Shown here piece by piece: positions 7,692 to 14,345 of a stretch of DNA of 64,000 nucleotides (position 1 is the first letter of the stretch; the number at the start of each line of letters is the position of its first letter). The DNA comes from Puniceibacterium sp. IMCC21224. Its GTDB lineage: Bacteria; Pseudomonadota; Alphaproteobacteria; Rhodobacterales; Rhodobacteraceae. Position numbers and translations under genes: made by a program. The notes below the pieces were generated by a model, which saw only the letters and a program-made list of their open reading frames with translations, was not told the DNA's origin and made no database searches. The stretch spans positions 3,100,001-3,164,000 of the forward strand of contig NZ_LDPY01000001.1 in the NCBI RefSeq assembly GCF_001038505.1, read 5' to 3'.

Positions 7692-8062
7692 TCCTCCACC
7701 TCCCCAGCCCCTGTCATACTTTTTTTGAGCAGACGGTTTTCCAGGGTGAGATCGGCCACGCATTCCTTCAGGGCCAAAGACTCAGAGCGAAGCTCCTTCA
7801 CCTCCGGCGACGTGGCTTGGCGCGCCGTATCGCCAGACAAGCGACGCTTGCCAGCCTCCAGGAACTCCTTCGACCAGCTGTAATACAGGCTCTCGGCGAT
7901 ACCCTCCCGCCGACATAGCACCGAAATGCTTTCCTCACCGCGCAGGCCAGCTAAGACGATGCGGATCTTCTCCTCTGCAGAATAGGTCTGCCGCGTCTTG
8001 CGGCGGATGTTCTTGACCAGCTTGTCAGCTGCGTCCTTCGACGTTCCGGATGTCTTGTTCAT
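7688..8062 (-). CDS. IS3-family transposase OrfA (copy A)
   Basis: 124 residues. The ATG at 8062 follows an AAGGAGCGAAG ribosome site; an in-frame start 16 codons upstream lacks one. A helix-turn-helix of the HTH_Tnp_1 type (YSAEEKIRIVLAGLRGEES, then LCRREGIAESLYYSWSKEF) is followed by a leucine-zipper-like helix (LALKECVADLTLENRLLKKS) typical of OrfA oligomerisation. OrfA binds the element ends and regulates OrfB. Stop and OrfB start overlap as ATGA, so OrfB may be made by re-initiation. Confidence 0.85.
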   Translation of the reverse strand: MNKTSGTSKDAADKLVKNIRRKTRQTYSAEEKIRIVLAGLRGEESISVLCRREGIAESLYYSWSKEFLEAGKRRLSGDTARQATSPEVKELRSESLALKECVADLTLENRLLKKSMTGAGEVEE

Positions 8063-8511
8063 CTTCGCTCCTTGAAAGCTACGATGAACCAGAAATCCTC
8101 CGTTGTTCAAATCCTCAAATCTGTCCCAAAAGCGCTGACGTCAGACAATCCTCGACGACTACAGCCGCTACATCATCGCCTGGAAGCTTTGCACAAACAT
8201 GCGGGCCGAGGACGTGACGGACACGGTTGAACTGGCTCTGAGCGCATCGGGCTGTGACCAAGCCGTCGTCCGGCACAAGCCGCGCCTGCTGAGTGACAAC
8301 GGGGCCTGCTACATCTCTGGCGACCTCGCCAAGTGGTTGGGAAATCAAAAAATGGACCACGTTCGCGGGGCACCATTCCATCCGCAAACCCAGGGCAAGA
8401 TTGAGCGCTGGCACCAAACTATGAAGAACCGGGTTCTGCTGGGTAATCCCCCCCGAAAGTAAGGGGCTGCGGAAGTAGAATTTTCTCGGCAAGATGCATG
8501 AGGAGATTCAG

Positions 8512-8775
8512 ATGAAGATGACGAGATACAGTGAGCCGCAGATCCTTGCGATCCTGCGCCAGGCCGAAGGCGGTGTTCCTGTGGCCGAGCTTTGCCGCGA
8601 ACATGGTATGAGCACAGCGTCCTTTTACAAATGGCGGGCGAAGTATGGCGGGATGGATGCTTCAATGATCGCGCAGACCAAGGCGCTTGAAGACGAGAAC
8701 CGACGCCTGAAGAAGATGTTCGCAGAGTTGAGCATGCAGAACGAGTTGCTGAAGGAAGCCCTTGGAAAAAAGTGA
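8512..8775 (+). CDS. IS3-family transposase OrfA (element B)
   Basis: 87 residues from the ATG that follows a GAGGAG ribosome site; an ATG six codons upstream is possible. Helix-turn-helix: [16 protein letters not shown], then [21 protein letters not shown] leucine-zipper helix follows ([20 protein letters not shown]). The 3' end has a run of six A just before the stop and the OrfB start overlaps it, the usual site for the -1 frameshift that makes the OrfAB fusion in this family. Confidence 0.87.
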   Translation: MKMTRYSEPQILAILRQAEGGVPVAELCREHGMSTASFYKWRAKYGGMDASMIAQTKALEDENRRLKKMFAELSMQNELLKEALGKK

Positions 8776-9586
8776 CTGGGCCATCTCAGCGACGAGAGAT
8801 GGCCGCAACGGCGGTAGAGCGACGCGGGGTCAGTGTCGCCGTGGCGTGCCGCACCTTTGGGGTTAGCGAGACCTGCTATCGCTACAGCCCGCTTCTGAGC
8901 GATGAGAACGAACAGATTGCCGATTTGCTTGTCGGGCTGACGGATACGAGGAAGACTTGGGGCTTCGGACTTTGCTATCTGCACCTGCGCAACGTCAAAG
9001 GTCATCCGTGGAACCATAAGCGGGTCTATCGCATCTATTGCGCGCTGGAACTGAACCTGCGGATTAAGCCCCGCAAACGGCTAAAGCGGGATAAACCCGA
9101 CGCGCTGGCGGTACCCGAGGCCCCCAACATGACCTGGTCGATGGACTTTATGGCCGACAGGCTGAGCGACGGTCGTCAGTTTCGACTGCTGAACGTGCTG
9201 GACGACTTCAACCGCGAAGGGCTTGGCATTGAGGTCGACTTTTCATTGCCTGCTGAACGCGTGATCCGGAGCCTCGATCGCATCATCGAATGGCGTGGCA
9301 AGCCCGGCACGATCCGGGTCGATAATGGCCCTGAATACATCAGCATCAAGCTGCTGGAATGGGCTGAGAAACAAGGTGTTACCCTCCAGCACAGCCCCAG
9401 CAGAACGCCTACATCGAACGTTACAACCGCACCGTCAGGAATGAATGGCTGGACCAACACATCATCGAAAACATCGAGGAGGCCCAAGACTTCGCCACGC
9501 AATGGCTCTGGACTTACAACAACGACCGCCCGAACATGGGCATCGGCGGCATCACACCCGCACAGAAACTGAAAATGGCCGCGTAA
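8772..9586 (+). pseudogene. IS3-family transposase OrfB (element B), frameshifted
   Basis: The GTG-initiated frame reads well through the first catalytic Asp ([11 protein letters not shown]) and the second ([11 protein letters not shown]). Just after VTLQH at about 9391 a small deletion, roughly 13 bases relative to what this family normally encodes, throws it out of frame. The expected continuation ([18 protein letters not shown], with the catalytic Glu) is present in another frame and runs to the stop at 9584-9586. The full-length enzyme is therefore lost unless a second shift restores it. Confidence 0.85.
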
Positions 9587-9899
9587 GTTCTACGGCTGCA
9601 CCCCATTAAAAATGGGGGGATTACCCTGGAAAACTACTACCTGCCCGGCGATCTCGAACGCCAGATCGGGGCCTTCGTAGAGTATTACAACAACGCGCGA
9701 TACCACGAGAGTCTCAACAACGTCACGCCCGCCGACGTCTACTTTGGGCGCGACAAAGCCATCCTCAGAGAAAGGAAGAAGATCAAGATACTGACAATCC
9801 GCGAACGCCGCTTGCAACACCAAAAACAAGGCGATTGTATATTTGACAAACCCAAGACCCGGCGGTTAGTCTACGCCCATCGATGATGGGGAATCTGCC

Positions 9900-10217
9900 A
9901 TGCGTTATTGCGTCGTGATCCAACTTGAAAACTCTTCTGACCTAGCGCGAGTGAGAAATGACGTCCCGGCGATTGTCACGCTAATCAAGGGGCACTCTCA
10001 AAGCGACGAGATGGCCTTCCGTTCAAACGATGGCGTTCTCTTTGGTTGGTTCATCCAGACCGATAAATCCATAGACATGATACGCAAAGCCATTGAGGGC
10101 AGCACGTCATGGCGTAATGCAGATTCAATAGTCATTTTTGAAATTGGTGACGGCCTGTCCGGCAAAGGCTTCACTCGTCAATGGACTTGGCTTCAACATT
10201 CCGCCAAACGAGATTGA
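9900..10217 (+). CDS. Hypothetical protein, passenger of the IS1595 transposon
   Basis: 105 residues, not recognised. A GGGGAATCT ribosome site precedes the ATG. The protein is small and soluble looking, with alternating hydrophobic stretches (MRYCVVIQLENSSDLARV, GVLFGWFIQT, DSIVIFEIG), consistent with a mixed alpha/beta fold. It has no signal peptide or membrane segment. It lies 70 bp inside the left end of the transposon and converges on the other three passenger genes, so it has its own promoter. Its constant company with the transposase would suggest a maintenance, regulatory or defence role, but that is guesswork. Confidence 0.6.
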   Translation: MRYCVVIQLENSSDLARVRNDVPAIVTLIKGHSQSDEMAFRSNDGVLFGWFIQTDKSIDMIRKAIEGSTSWRNADSIVIFEIGDGLSGKGFTRQWTWLQHSAKRD

Positions 10218-10341
10218 CCTGTTCTGTGCGAAGGGCAGCGCCAATCCATCCAAGCCAGAGCATCGGGCGAGACAATATCAGAATCCGGGCCAGTCGCTTC
10301 ATGGTATTAATATACTCCGCAATATGGGGTAATTCAATACC

Positions 10342-10494
10342 TCATTCGTCAGGCTTCTTGTTGTCAGGCTTCTGCTTCGCCAGCTTCTTGAGCCGCTCGT
10401 TAAAGCGTTCCTCGTCGTCGTCCGTTTCTAACTCACGGGCGGCTTCTTTGAAGCGTTCAAGCTGCGATTTGTCTTTCGATTTTGTCGATGACAT
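10342..10494 (-). CDS. Small highly charged protein, passenger of the IS1595 transposon
   Basis: 50 residues from the ATG at 10494, which has a strong GGGAGGTG ribosome site 6-8 bases upstream. That site and the first 38 bases of this gene lie inside the end of the preceding gene in another frame. The product is very charged (KSKDKSQLERFKEAARELET, then DDDEERFNERLKKLAKQKP), probably two amphipathic helices, with no Cys, signal or membrane segment. Small proteins with an ERFKEAARELETD-like core are common in Alphaproteobacteria as far as I recall, without a settled function. It could be an antitoxin or a regulator of the neighbouring protein. Confidence 0.6.
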   Translation of the reverse strand: MSSTKSKDKSQLERFKEAARELETDDDEERFNERLKKLAKQKPDNKKPDE

Positions 10495-11236
10495 TTTCCG
10501 CACCTCCCGCCCAATCTGCTGTTTGAAGTCGCGCACTATTCATAGCCCTGCGTCTTGTTTTCGTAGTTACCTTAGATTGGATATAATCTTCAAACACCAA
10601 AAACGGAATCGTTTTTGTGGAGTGGCCACTTAAGCCTGAGAAAACTTGCTCCGCTAAAAGGGCTTCAAGAACGTTTACTTCCGTAGTGGCCGCATAGATC
10701 GCGGCCTGCATATTTGATGATCGTATGATAACATCCGCTGTGTATTCGGGGTGATCCGATGATATCGCACCCCTTACATCAATTTGAAAACGGCTTTCAA
10801 ACCTATCTGTGATTGCGTCAATAAGGTCTTCACGAAATGTATTTGCCACCCTGTCTCGGTCCAAAAGCGCCACGTCCTGAAGTCTGTTTAGAAACGACAT
10901 GAAGCGAATTGCGGAATCTCCAAACTGTGATCTGTCCACCCAGGTGCTGGTAAAAAGAGAATTGTCTTCATCAAACGTTACACCGTGAGCAAGAGCGACG
11001 TCTCTCATAGCCTTTACCCTGCTTTCAGACGATAGATCGCCAGCATCGTCCTCAAGAGATATGAGTGTATCTCCACCATCGCGCATTCGAACCAAATTCC
11101 CATCAACTTCGCCAAAGACAACTAAAGGGTCTCCCTGTAGCCATGAAAACGGTGTCTTTATTGCGTAACCTATCGGGACTTTTCGAATAGAAAGTTGGTC
11201 GCAGAAAGCGTTGCATATATCGCTGTGGGCATTCAT
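10457..11236 (-). CDS. DUF1828-like protein, passenger of the IS1595 transposon
   Basis: 259 residues with AAAGGGAG as ribosome site. The N-terminal 90 residues follow the DUF1828 pattern: IGYAIKTPFSWLQGDPLVVF, then RMRDGGDTLISLED, then VALAHGVTFDEDNSLFTSTW. The C-terminal half (FREDLIDAITDRFESRFQID, VRGAISSDHPEYTADVIIRS) could be the companion DUF1829-type domain with a nuclease-like alpha/beta core, but I cannot confirm catalytic residues. DUF1828 proteins have no proven activity. The start makes an ATGA overlap with the gene before it. Toxin, nuclease or immunity roles are possible; none is shown. Confidence 0.65.
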   Translation of the reverse strand: MNAHSDICNAFCDQLSIRKVPIGYAIKTPFSWLQGDPLVVFGEVDGNLVRMRDGGDTLISLEDDAGDLSSESRVKAMRDVALAHGVTFDEDNSLFTSTWVDRSQFGDSAIRFMSFLNRLQDVALLDRDRVANTFREDLIDAITDRFESRFQIDVRGAISSDHPEYTADVIIRSSNMQAAIYAATTEVNVLEALLAEQVFSGLSGHSTKTIPFLVFEDYIQSKVTTKTRRRAMNSARLQTADWAGGAENVIDKIERQIAA

Positions 11237-11718
11237 GCGAAAAACTCCCTTTGGAGCGGTAGATCGAACCTGTACAAAGCTGCTGCTCGCTCTAAGGCTT
11301 TCATCTTGTCGACGTCGAAGACGACCCGCGAATCTCCACTATACTCTGGCCAACGCCGAAGGGAATCCCTGTCACGCCACGCTCCGACAAAAACGTCATC
11401 AATGCCCTTCACTGTAAGGTGACAGTGCCAGTCTCCATGCGATGTGTGTAGATCGTGGCTGCACAGAACTGAAACCCCATCTCTATGAACCTCTCCCAAA
11501 ACCGCGTAAAATTGCTCAATTCCAGCGTTTAGCTTGAGTAGAACTCGTAGTTGTCGGTTCGCTGCTGTATGCATACGTATTACGCGCCACTGCCAGTCTC
11601 TTGACTGTCTTAACTTCTTTTTTCGCATTGGCCATGCCGCCCTATCGATATCGCCTGACGACCAGTGCCCGAAGTCATCAACGTGTTTCTTCTCCCTAAT
11701 CAGATCCGCCAGCTTCAT
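11233..11718 (-). CDS. Hypothetical protein between transposase and DUF1828-like gene
   Basis: 161 residues, not assigned to a known family with certainty. The N-terminus (MKLADLIREKKHVDDFGHWS) is followed by a basic stretch (MRKKKLRQSRDWQWRVIRMH). A central HDLHTSHGDWHCHL motif has four His and a Cys, and might bind a metal or form an active site. The start overlaps the transposase stop (ATGA) and its stop overlaps the next start (ATGA), so it is made from the transposase transcript. Co-mobilised cargo with a histidine cluster is consistent with a nuclease-like or binding protein, but this is only suggestive. Confidence 0.6.
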   Translation of the reverse strand: MKLADLIREKKHVDDFGHWSSGDIDRAAWPMRKKKLRQSRDWQWRVIRMHTAANRQLRVLLKLNAGIEQFYAVLGEVHRDGVSVLCSHDLHTSHGDWHCHLTVKGIDDVFVGAWRDRDSLRRWPEYSGDSRVVFDVDKMKALERAAALYRFDLPLQREFFA

Positions 11719-12674
11719 CGGTTAAGTTCCGCGTCAGGCCGTCGGTAGGTAAGACGCTTCCCTGTAACTGAGCGCAATGCGATTTCGCCACGCTCAATGT
11801 CATCCACTCCGTTCGCAACACGGTTGTTGTAGCGGAACTCAAACTCAGCCGCGTAGCGATGCAGGTGTTGCTTGCCGCAGTGCTGATAGATACCCTTCAT
11901 GCCGCGCTTGAAGATGCTGAAATAGCCCTCAACGGTGTTGGTGTGAACTTCGCCGCGACCGTAGACGCCCTTGCTGTGGGTCACGAAGTCATGCGCCGCG
12001 AACTCGTCGCCGAGCAGCGTGTACTGCTTCGCTTCGTCGGTGTAGATAGTCGCCTCTTTGGCGATGTTGGCGCGTAGGATCGGCAGGAGCGTTGCCTTGG
12101 TCACATCATCGACCACGACAAACTTGGACTGACCCGTGGTGCGGTCCACCAGAGACAGCATGGCGTTCTTGTGAGCGTAGCCGCGCGCGCCTTCTTTCTT
12201 CTTGTGCTTTTGACCGATGAAAGTTTCGTCCACTTCCACAACGCCACCGCCGGAACCGAAATTGACTGTACCGTCATTGCGCATGGCTTCGCGGATGCGG
12301 TGAGACATAAACCAAGCGGACTTGTGAGTGATTTCCAGAACGCGGTGAAGCTGGTGGCTGCTGATGCCCTTCTTGCTGGACACCATCAGGTGAATGGCTT
12401 GGAGCCACTTGAACATGGGGATGTGGCTTTCTTCGAAGATCGTGCCGATACGCACTGTGAACTGCTTGCGACACTCTGCGCACTTCTTGAGGCCATGACG
12501 CTCAACGCCTTCCGGGTTTTTCTTGGACGGCTTGGAGCGAACGCCTGCCAGCACATATATCTTGCCGCAGTTGCCGCAGTGCGGGCAGACCGGACCTTCC
12601 GGCCAAAGCATCGCCTCAACGTGCGCAAAGGCTGCGGCTTCGTCGTGCATGTATGGTTTGGACAGGATGGACAT
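11715..12674 (-). CDS. IS1595-family transposase
   Basis: 319 residues. An N-terminal zinc ribbon (CPHCG at about 32-36, CAECRKQF at about 65-72) is followed by a helical linker and a DDE-type catalytic domain. VVEVDETFIGQ holds the first Asp, with Glu next to it. ATIYTDEAKQYTLLG holds the second Asp, and HTNTVEGYFSIFKRGMKG the Asn/Glu region of the ISXO2-like fold. RYAAEFEFRYNNR is the conserved C-terminal helix. The length is normal for the family. It moves the surrounding transposon and is the first gene of the cargo operon, so cargo expression should follow transposase transcription. Confidence 0.9.
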   Translation of the reverse strand: MSILSKPYMHDEAAAFAHVEAMLWPEGPVCPHCGNCGKIYVLAGVRSKPSKKNPEGVERHGLKKCAECRKQFTVRIGTIFEESHIPMFKWLQAIHLMVSSKKGISSHQLHRVLEITHKSAWFMSHRIREAMRNDGTVNFGSGGGVVEVDETFIGQKHKKKEGARGYAHKNAMLSLVDRTTGQSKFVVVDDVTKATLLPILRANIAKEATIYTDEAKQYTLLGDEFAAHDFVTHSKGVYGRGEVHTNTVEGYFSIFKRGMKGIYQHCGKQHLHRYAAEFEFRYNNRVANGVDDIERGEIALRSVTGKRLTYRRPDAELNR

Positions 12675-12833
12675 TTCAAAAACCTCTAACTTGTTGACTC
12701 CAATATAGGAGTCTCAGTTGGGTTTGTCAAATATACAATCGCCAAAAACAAGCCGCATAATCAATCACACAAACGAGCCAGAGCCTCCAATGCTCAAGCC
12801 GCTCTGATGTCCCATTTTATATGACGACGGACA

Positions 12834-13196
12834 CATCGCCGCTCCCTGTGTTTCTTCGCTCTTCACCGGAACAAAGCGCATCGTCGGGCGATCCGCAGCT
12901 TCGCAAATCGCTTCTGCATCGGCCATGTCGTTCTTCTGACGCTTCACGAAGGGTTTGACATAAGCGGGCGGGATCAGCCGAATGTCATGCCCCGGCTTGC
13001 CGATCTCGCGTCCCCAGAAATGAGCACCGCCACAGGCTTCCATCGCGACGACGCAAGAGGGCAGCTTGCTGAAAAACTCCAGCACTTGCGCCCGCCGAAG
13101 CTTCTTGCGCAGAATTGCTTGACCAGCGCCATCGGCTCCATGAACCTGAAACACATTCTTTGCCAGATCGAGCCCGACCGTGATAATCTCCGACAT
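12834..13196 (-). pseudogene. IS110-family transposase, N-terminal fragment
   Basis: The first 120 residues are intact: TVGLDLAKNVFQVHGADGAG with the first acidic residue of the DEDD RuvC-like site, VVAMEACGGAHFWGREI with the Glu, and KNDMADAEAICEAADRP with the two Asp. After SEETQGAA the frame runs into the end of IS copy A' at 12833 and stops in it. The C-terminal serine-containing Transposase_20 domain is gone, so the enzyme is inactive. Its 5' flank (13197-13260) is probably the element's own end. Confidence 0.85.
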
Positions 13197-13275
13197 GACC
13201 GCTCCCCTTTGTGGATACTAAGAGACCCACCTTGGCACACAGATGCCGTCGGGGGCGGTTACATCATCAATGCCC

Positions 13276-13368
13276 TTCGAATACATCAACGGCTTCTACA
13301 ATCCGCGCCGGCGCCACTCAGCACTGGGCTGGAAAAGCCCTGTCGCCTTCGAACGAAAAGTGGCCTAA
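13276..13368 (+). pseudogene. IS3-family OrfB C-terminal remnant
   Basis: Thirty codons plus stop read FEYINGFYNPRRRHSALGWK followed by SPVAFERKVA, the standard end of IS3-family (IS150/IS51-like) OrfB proteins. Nothing upstream in frame belongs to the transposase, so this is a decayed end of an older insertion. Bases 13369-13483 up to the RTX gene show nothing recognisable. Confidence 0.8.
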
Positions 13369-13483
13369 ACGAGAACCTGGCGCCGCACCAAAGCGTGACA
13401 AGTCCAGTGCCGACCCGCTTCCATTGAGGCAATTATGACGGTGATCCATCAGTTTGAATGTCCGCTGGATGGGGCGCATTCGA

Positions 13484-14320
13484 CTACAGCGTAGCGGAAA
13501 AAAGCCTGCGATTCAAAAGTTCAACATCCATGGAGGTTGGGGCCGCGTCGGTAGATACGACAGCGACCACCTGACCGTTCAAGAAGATTTCGCTATAGGA
13601 TCTGTCTTCCAAGTTTGGACCAACGCTGATTTGGGCGCAGCCTGAGTCATCGACGAGCAAAACTAAACGGTCTTCAATCGGATCGAAATCAAGCAGTTCA
13701 GCGGGTTCATCGCCTTCCAGGGCATCGACGACAAAGAAATCCTCTCCGTTACCGCCATGTAGGCTGTCGCCGCGCTCGCCGACCAGTACGTCTTCACCGT
13801 CACCGCCACTCAGGAAATCCTGACCGGTTCCTCCGACCAAAATGTCGTTTCCAGAGCTACCGAAGAGACTGTCACTTCCGCTGCCACCGATCATGGTGTC
13901 CTGTCCACCGCGCCCGTGCAGAGCGTCATTTCCGTCCTCGCCGTAGACCAGGTCATCACCCGTATGGGAAACGACCAGGTCCGATCCTGTGCCGCCCAGG
14001 ATGGTGTCGGACCCCTCCAGTCCGTAAAGGTCGTCGTCCTCGCCACGGCCCCACAGGATGTCGTCACTCTCTGTGCCTTCCAGCGTGTCGGGGGAGGCCC
14101 TGCCATATATACTCGATTGCTGCTCATAATCGCTGAGGTCGGAGGACATCGAGGCAGCGACCATCTGAAGAAATGCTTCGGAACTGGGGCCGATTCCGGT
14201 ATCTGCGGTTTTATCATTCGCACCGCCGATTCCGTCGCTTGTTTCATCTTCATCCGAGGAGTCTGAAACCGCGAGAACTGACATCGCCGTCATCATGAGA
14301 AGACCAAAAACATAGATCAT
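13484..14320 (-). CDS. Membrane-anchored or exported RTX calcium-binding protein
   Basis: 278 residues with AGGAACTC as ribosome site. The N-terminus (MIYVFGLLMMTAMSVLAVSD) is a hydrophobic segment followed by a strongly acidic linker (SSDEDETSDG). Residues about 75-190 are glycine/aspartate nonapeptide repeats of the GGxGxDxLx type (LYGLEGSDTILGGTGSDLVV, MIGGSGSDSLFGSSGNDILV), which fold into a calcium-filled beta roll. The C-terminal 80 residues are a short cap. RTX proteins normally leave by type I secretion through a C-terminal signal; here the N-terminal segment may hold it at the membrane instead. The gene is 25 bp after the larger RTX gene, probably one transcript. Confidence 0.8.
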   Translation of the reverse strand: MIYVFGLLMMTAMSVLAVSDSSDEDETSDGIGGANDKTADTGIGPSSEAFLQMVAASMSSDLSDYEQQSSIYGRASPDTLEGTESDDILWGRGEDDDLYGLEGSDTILGGTGSDLVVSHTGDDLVYGEDGNDALHGRGGQDTMIGGSGSDSLFGSSGNDILVGGTGQDFLSGGDGEDVLVGERGDSLHGGNGEDFFVVDALEGDEPAELLDFDPIEDRLVLLVDDSGCAQISVGPNLEDRSYSEIFLNGQVVAVVSTDAAPTSMDVELLNRRLFSATL

Positions 14321-14345
14321 TTTGAGTTCCTATCGTGGATATTGA

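Larger units (their letters stand above)
6638..8147 (-). mobile_element. Complete IS3-family element (copy A)
   Basis: 1,510 bp bounded by imperfect terminal inverted repeats of about 26 bp. The left end reads TGTCCGTCGTCA...TGGGACA. The right end, on the other strand, reads TGTCTGACGTCA...TGGGACA. It encodes two overlapping transposase frames on the minus strand. No target duplication is visible (TAG on the left, ATC on the right). The right flank is part of a second, inverted copy of the same element, so recombination or an adjacent deletion followed insertion. The left end lies 36 bp beyond the tRNA-Phe fragment. Confidence 0.85.
8442..9625 (+). mobile_element. IS3-family element B inserted in copy A'
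   Basis: 1,184 bp with matching ends: GGTAATCCCCCC begins at 8442 and the inverse GGGGGGATTACC ends at 9625. More scattered matches follow inside (TAA.GGG, TGC.G, GTAGAA). A 3-bp target duplication CTG (8439-8441 and 9626-9628) reconstructs an uninterrupted OrfB of copy A'. It carries orfA and a frameshifted orfB, so it probably depends on other copies for transposase. Confidence 0.88.
8148..9829 (+). pseudogene. IS3-family OrfB fragment of copy A', split by an inserted IS
   Basis: The frame opens mid-domain with ILDDYSRYIIAWKLCTNMRA and runs through LLSDNGACYISG and the catalytic Glu of TQGKIERWHQTMK to 8441. There the 1,184-bp IS3-type element interrupts it within NRVLLENYY. It resumes at 9626 (ENYYLPGDLERQIGAFVEYY) and reaches QHQKQ, where the IS1595 transposon cuts off the last codons. 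The first catalytic Asp and the N-terminal domain are missing, so no functional transposase can be made. Confidence 0.85.
9830..12743 (-). mobile_element. IS1595-family transposon with four passenger genes
   Basis: 2,914 bp with perfect 26-bp terminal inverted repeats (GGCGATTGTATATTTGAC... at the left, its inverse at the right). An 8-bp target duplication AAAAACAA lies at 9822-9829 and 12744-12751. Eight-base duplications and a transposase with an N-terminal zinc ribbon are hallmarks of IS1595. Besides the transposase it carries three genes downstream in the same direction, each overlapping the last, and one converging gene at the other end. The passenger genes are visibly AT-richer than the transposase gene. 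Perfect ends and duplication suggest a recent, complete insertion. Confidence 0.9.
8148..12833 (+). mobile_element. Truncated, inverted second copy (A') of the IS3-family element, interrupted by two other elements
   Basis: The bases 8148-8441, 9629-9829 and 12752-12833 together reproduce the orfB-end 577 bp of copy A (6638-7214) in the opposite orientation, including the terminal repeat, which ends at 12833. The orfA end is missing at the junction with copy A. The copy is split by an IS3-type element (8442-9625, with CTG repeated on both sides) and by an IS1595-family transposon (9830-12743, with an 8-bp repeat). It had itself inserted into an IS110 transposase gene, whose remnant begins at 12834. 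Few differences from copy A (such as Gly/Asp and Ile/Val changes in OrfB) indicate recent duplication. Confidence 0.85.
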
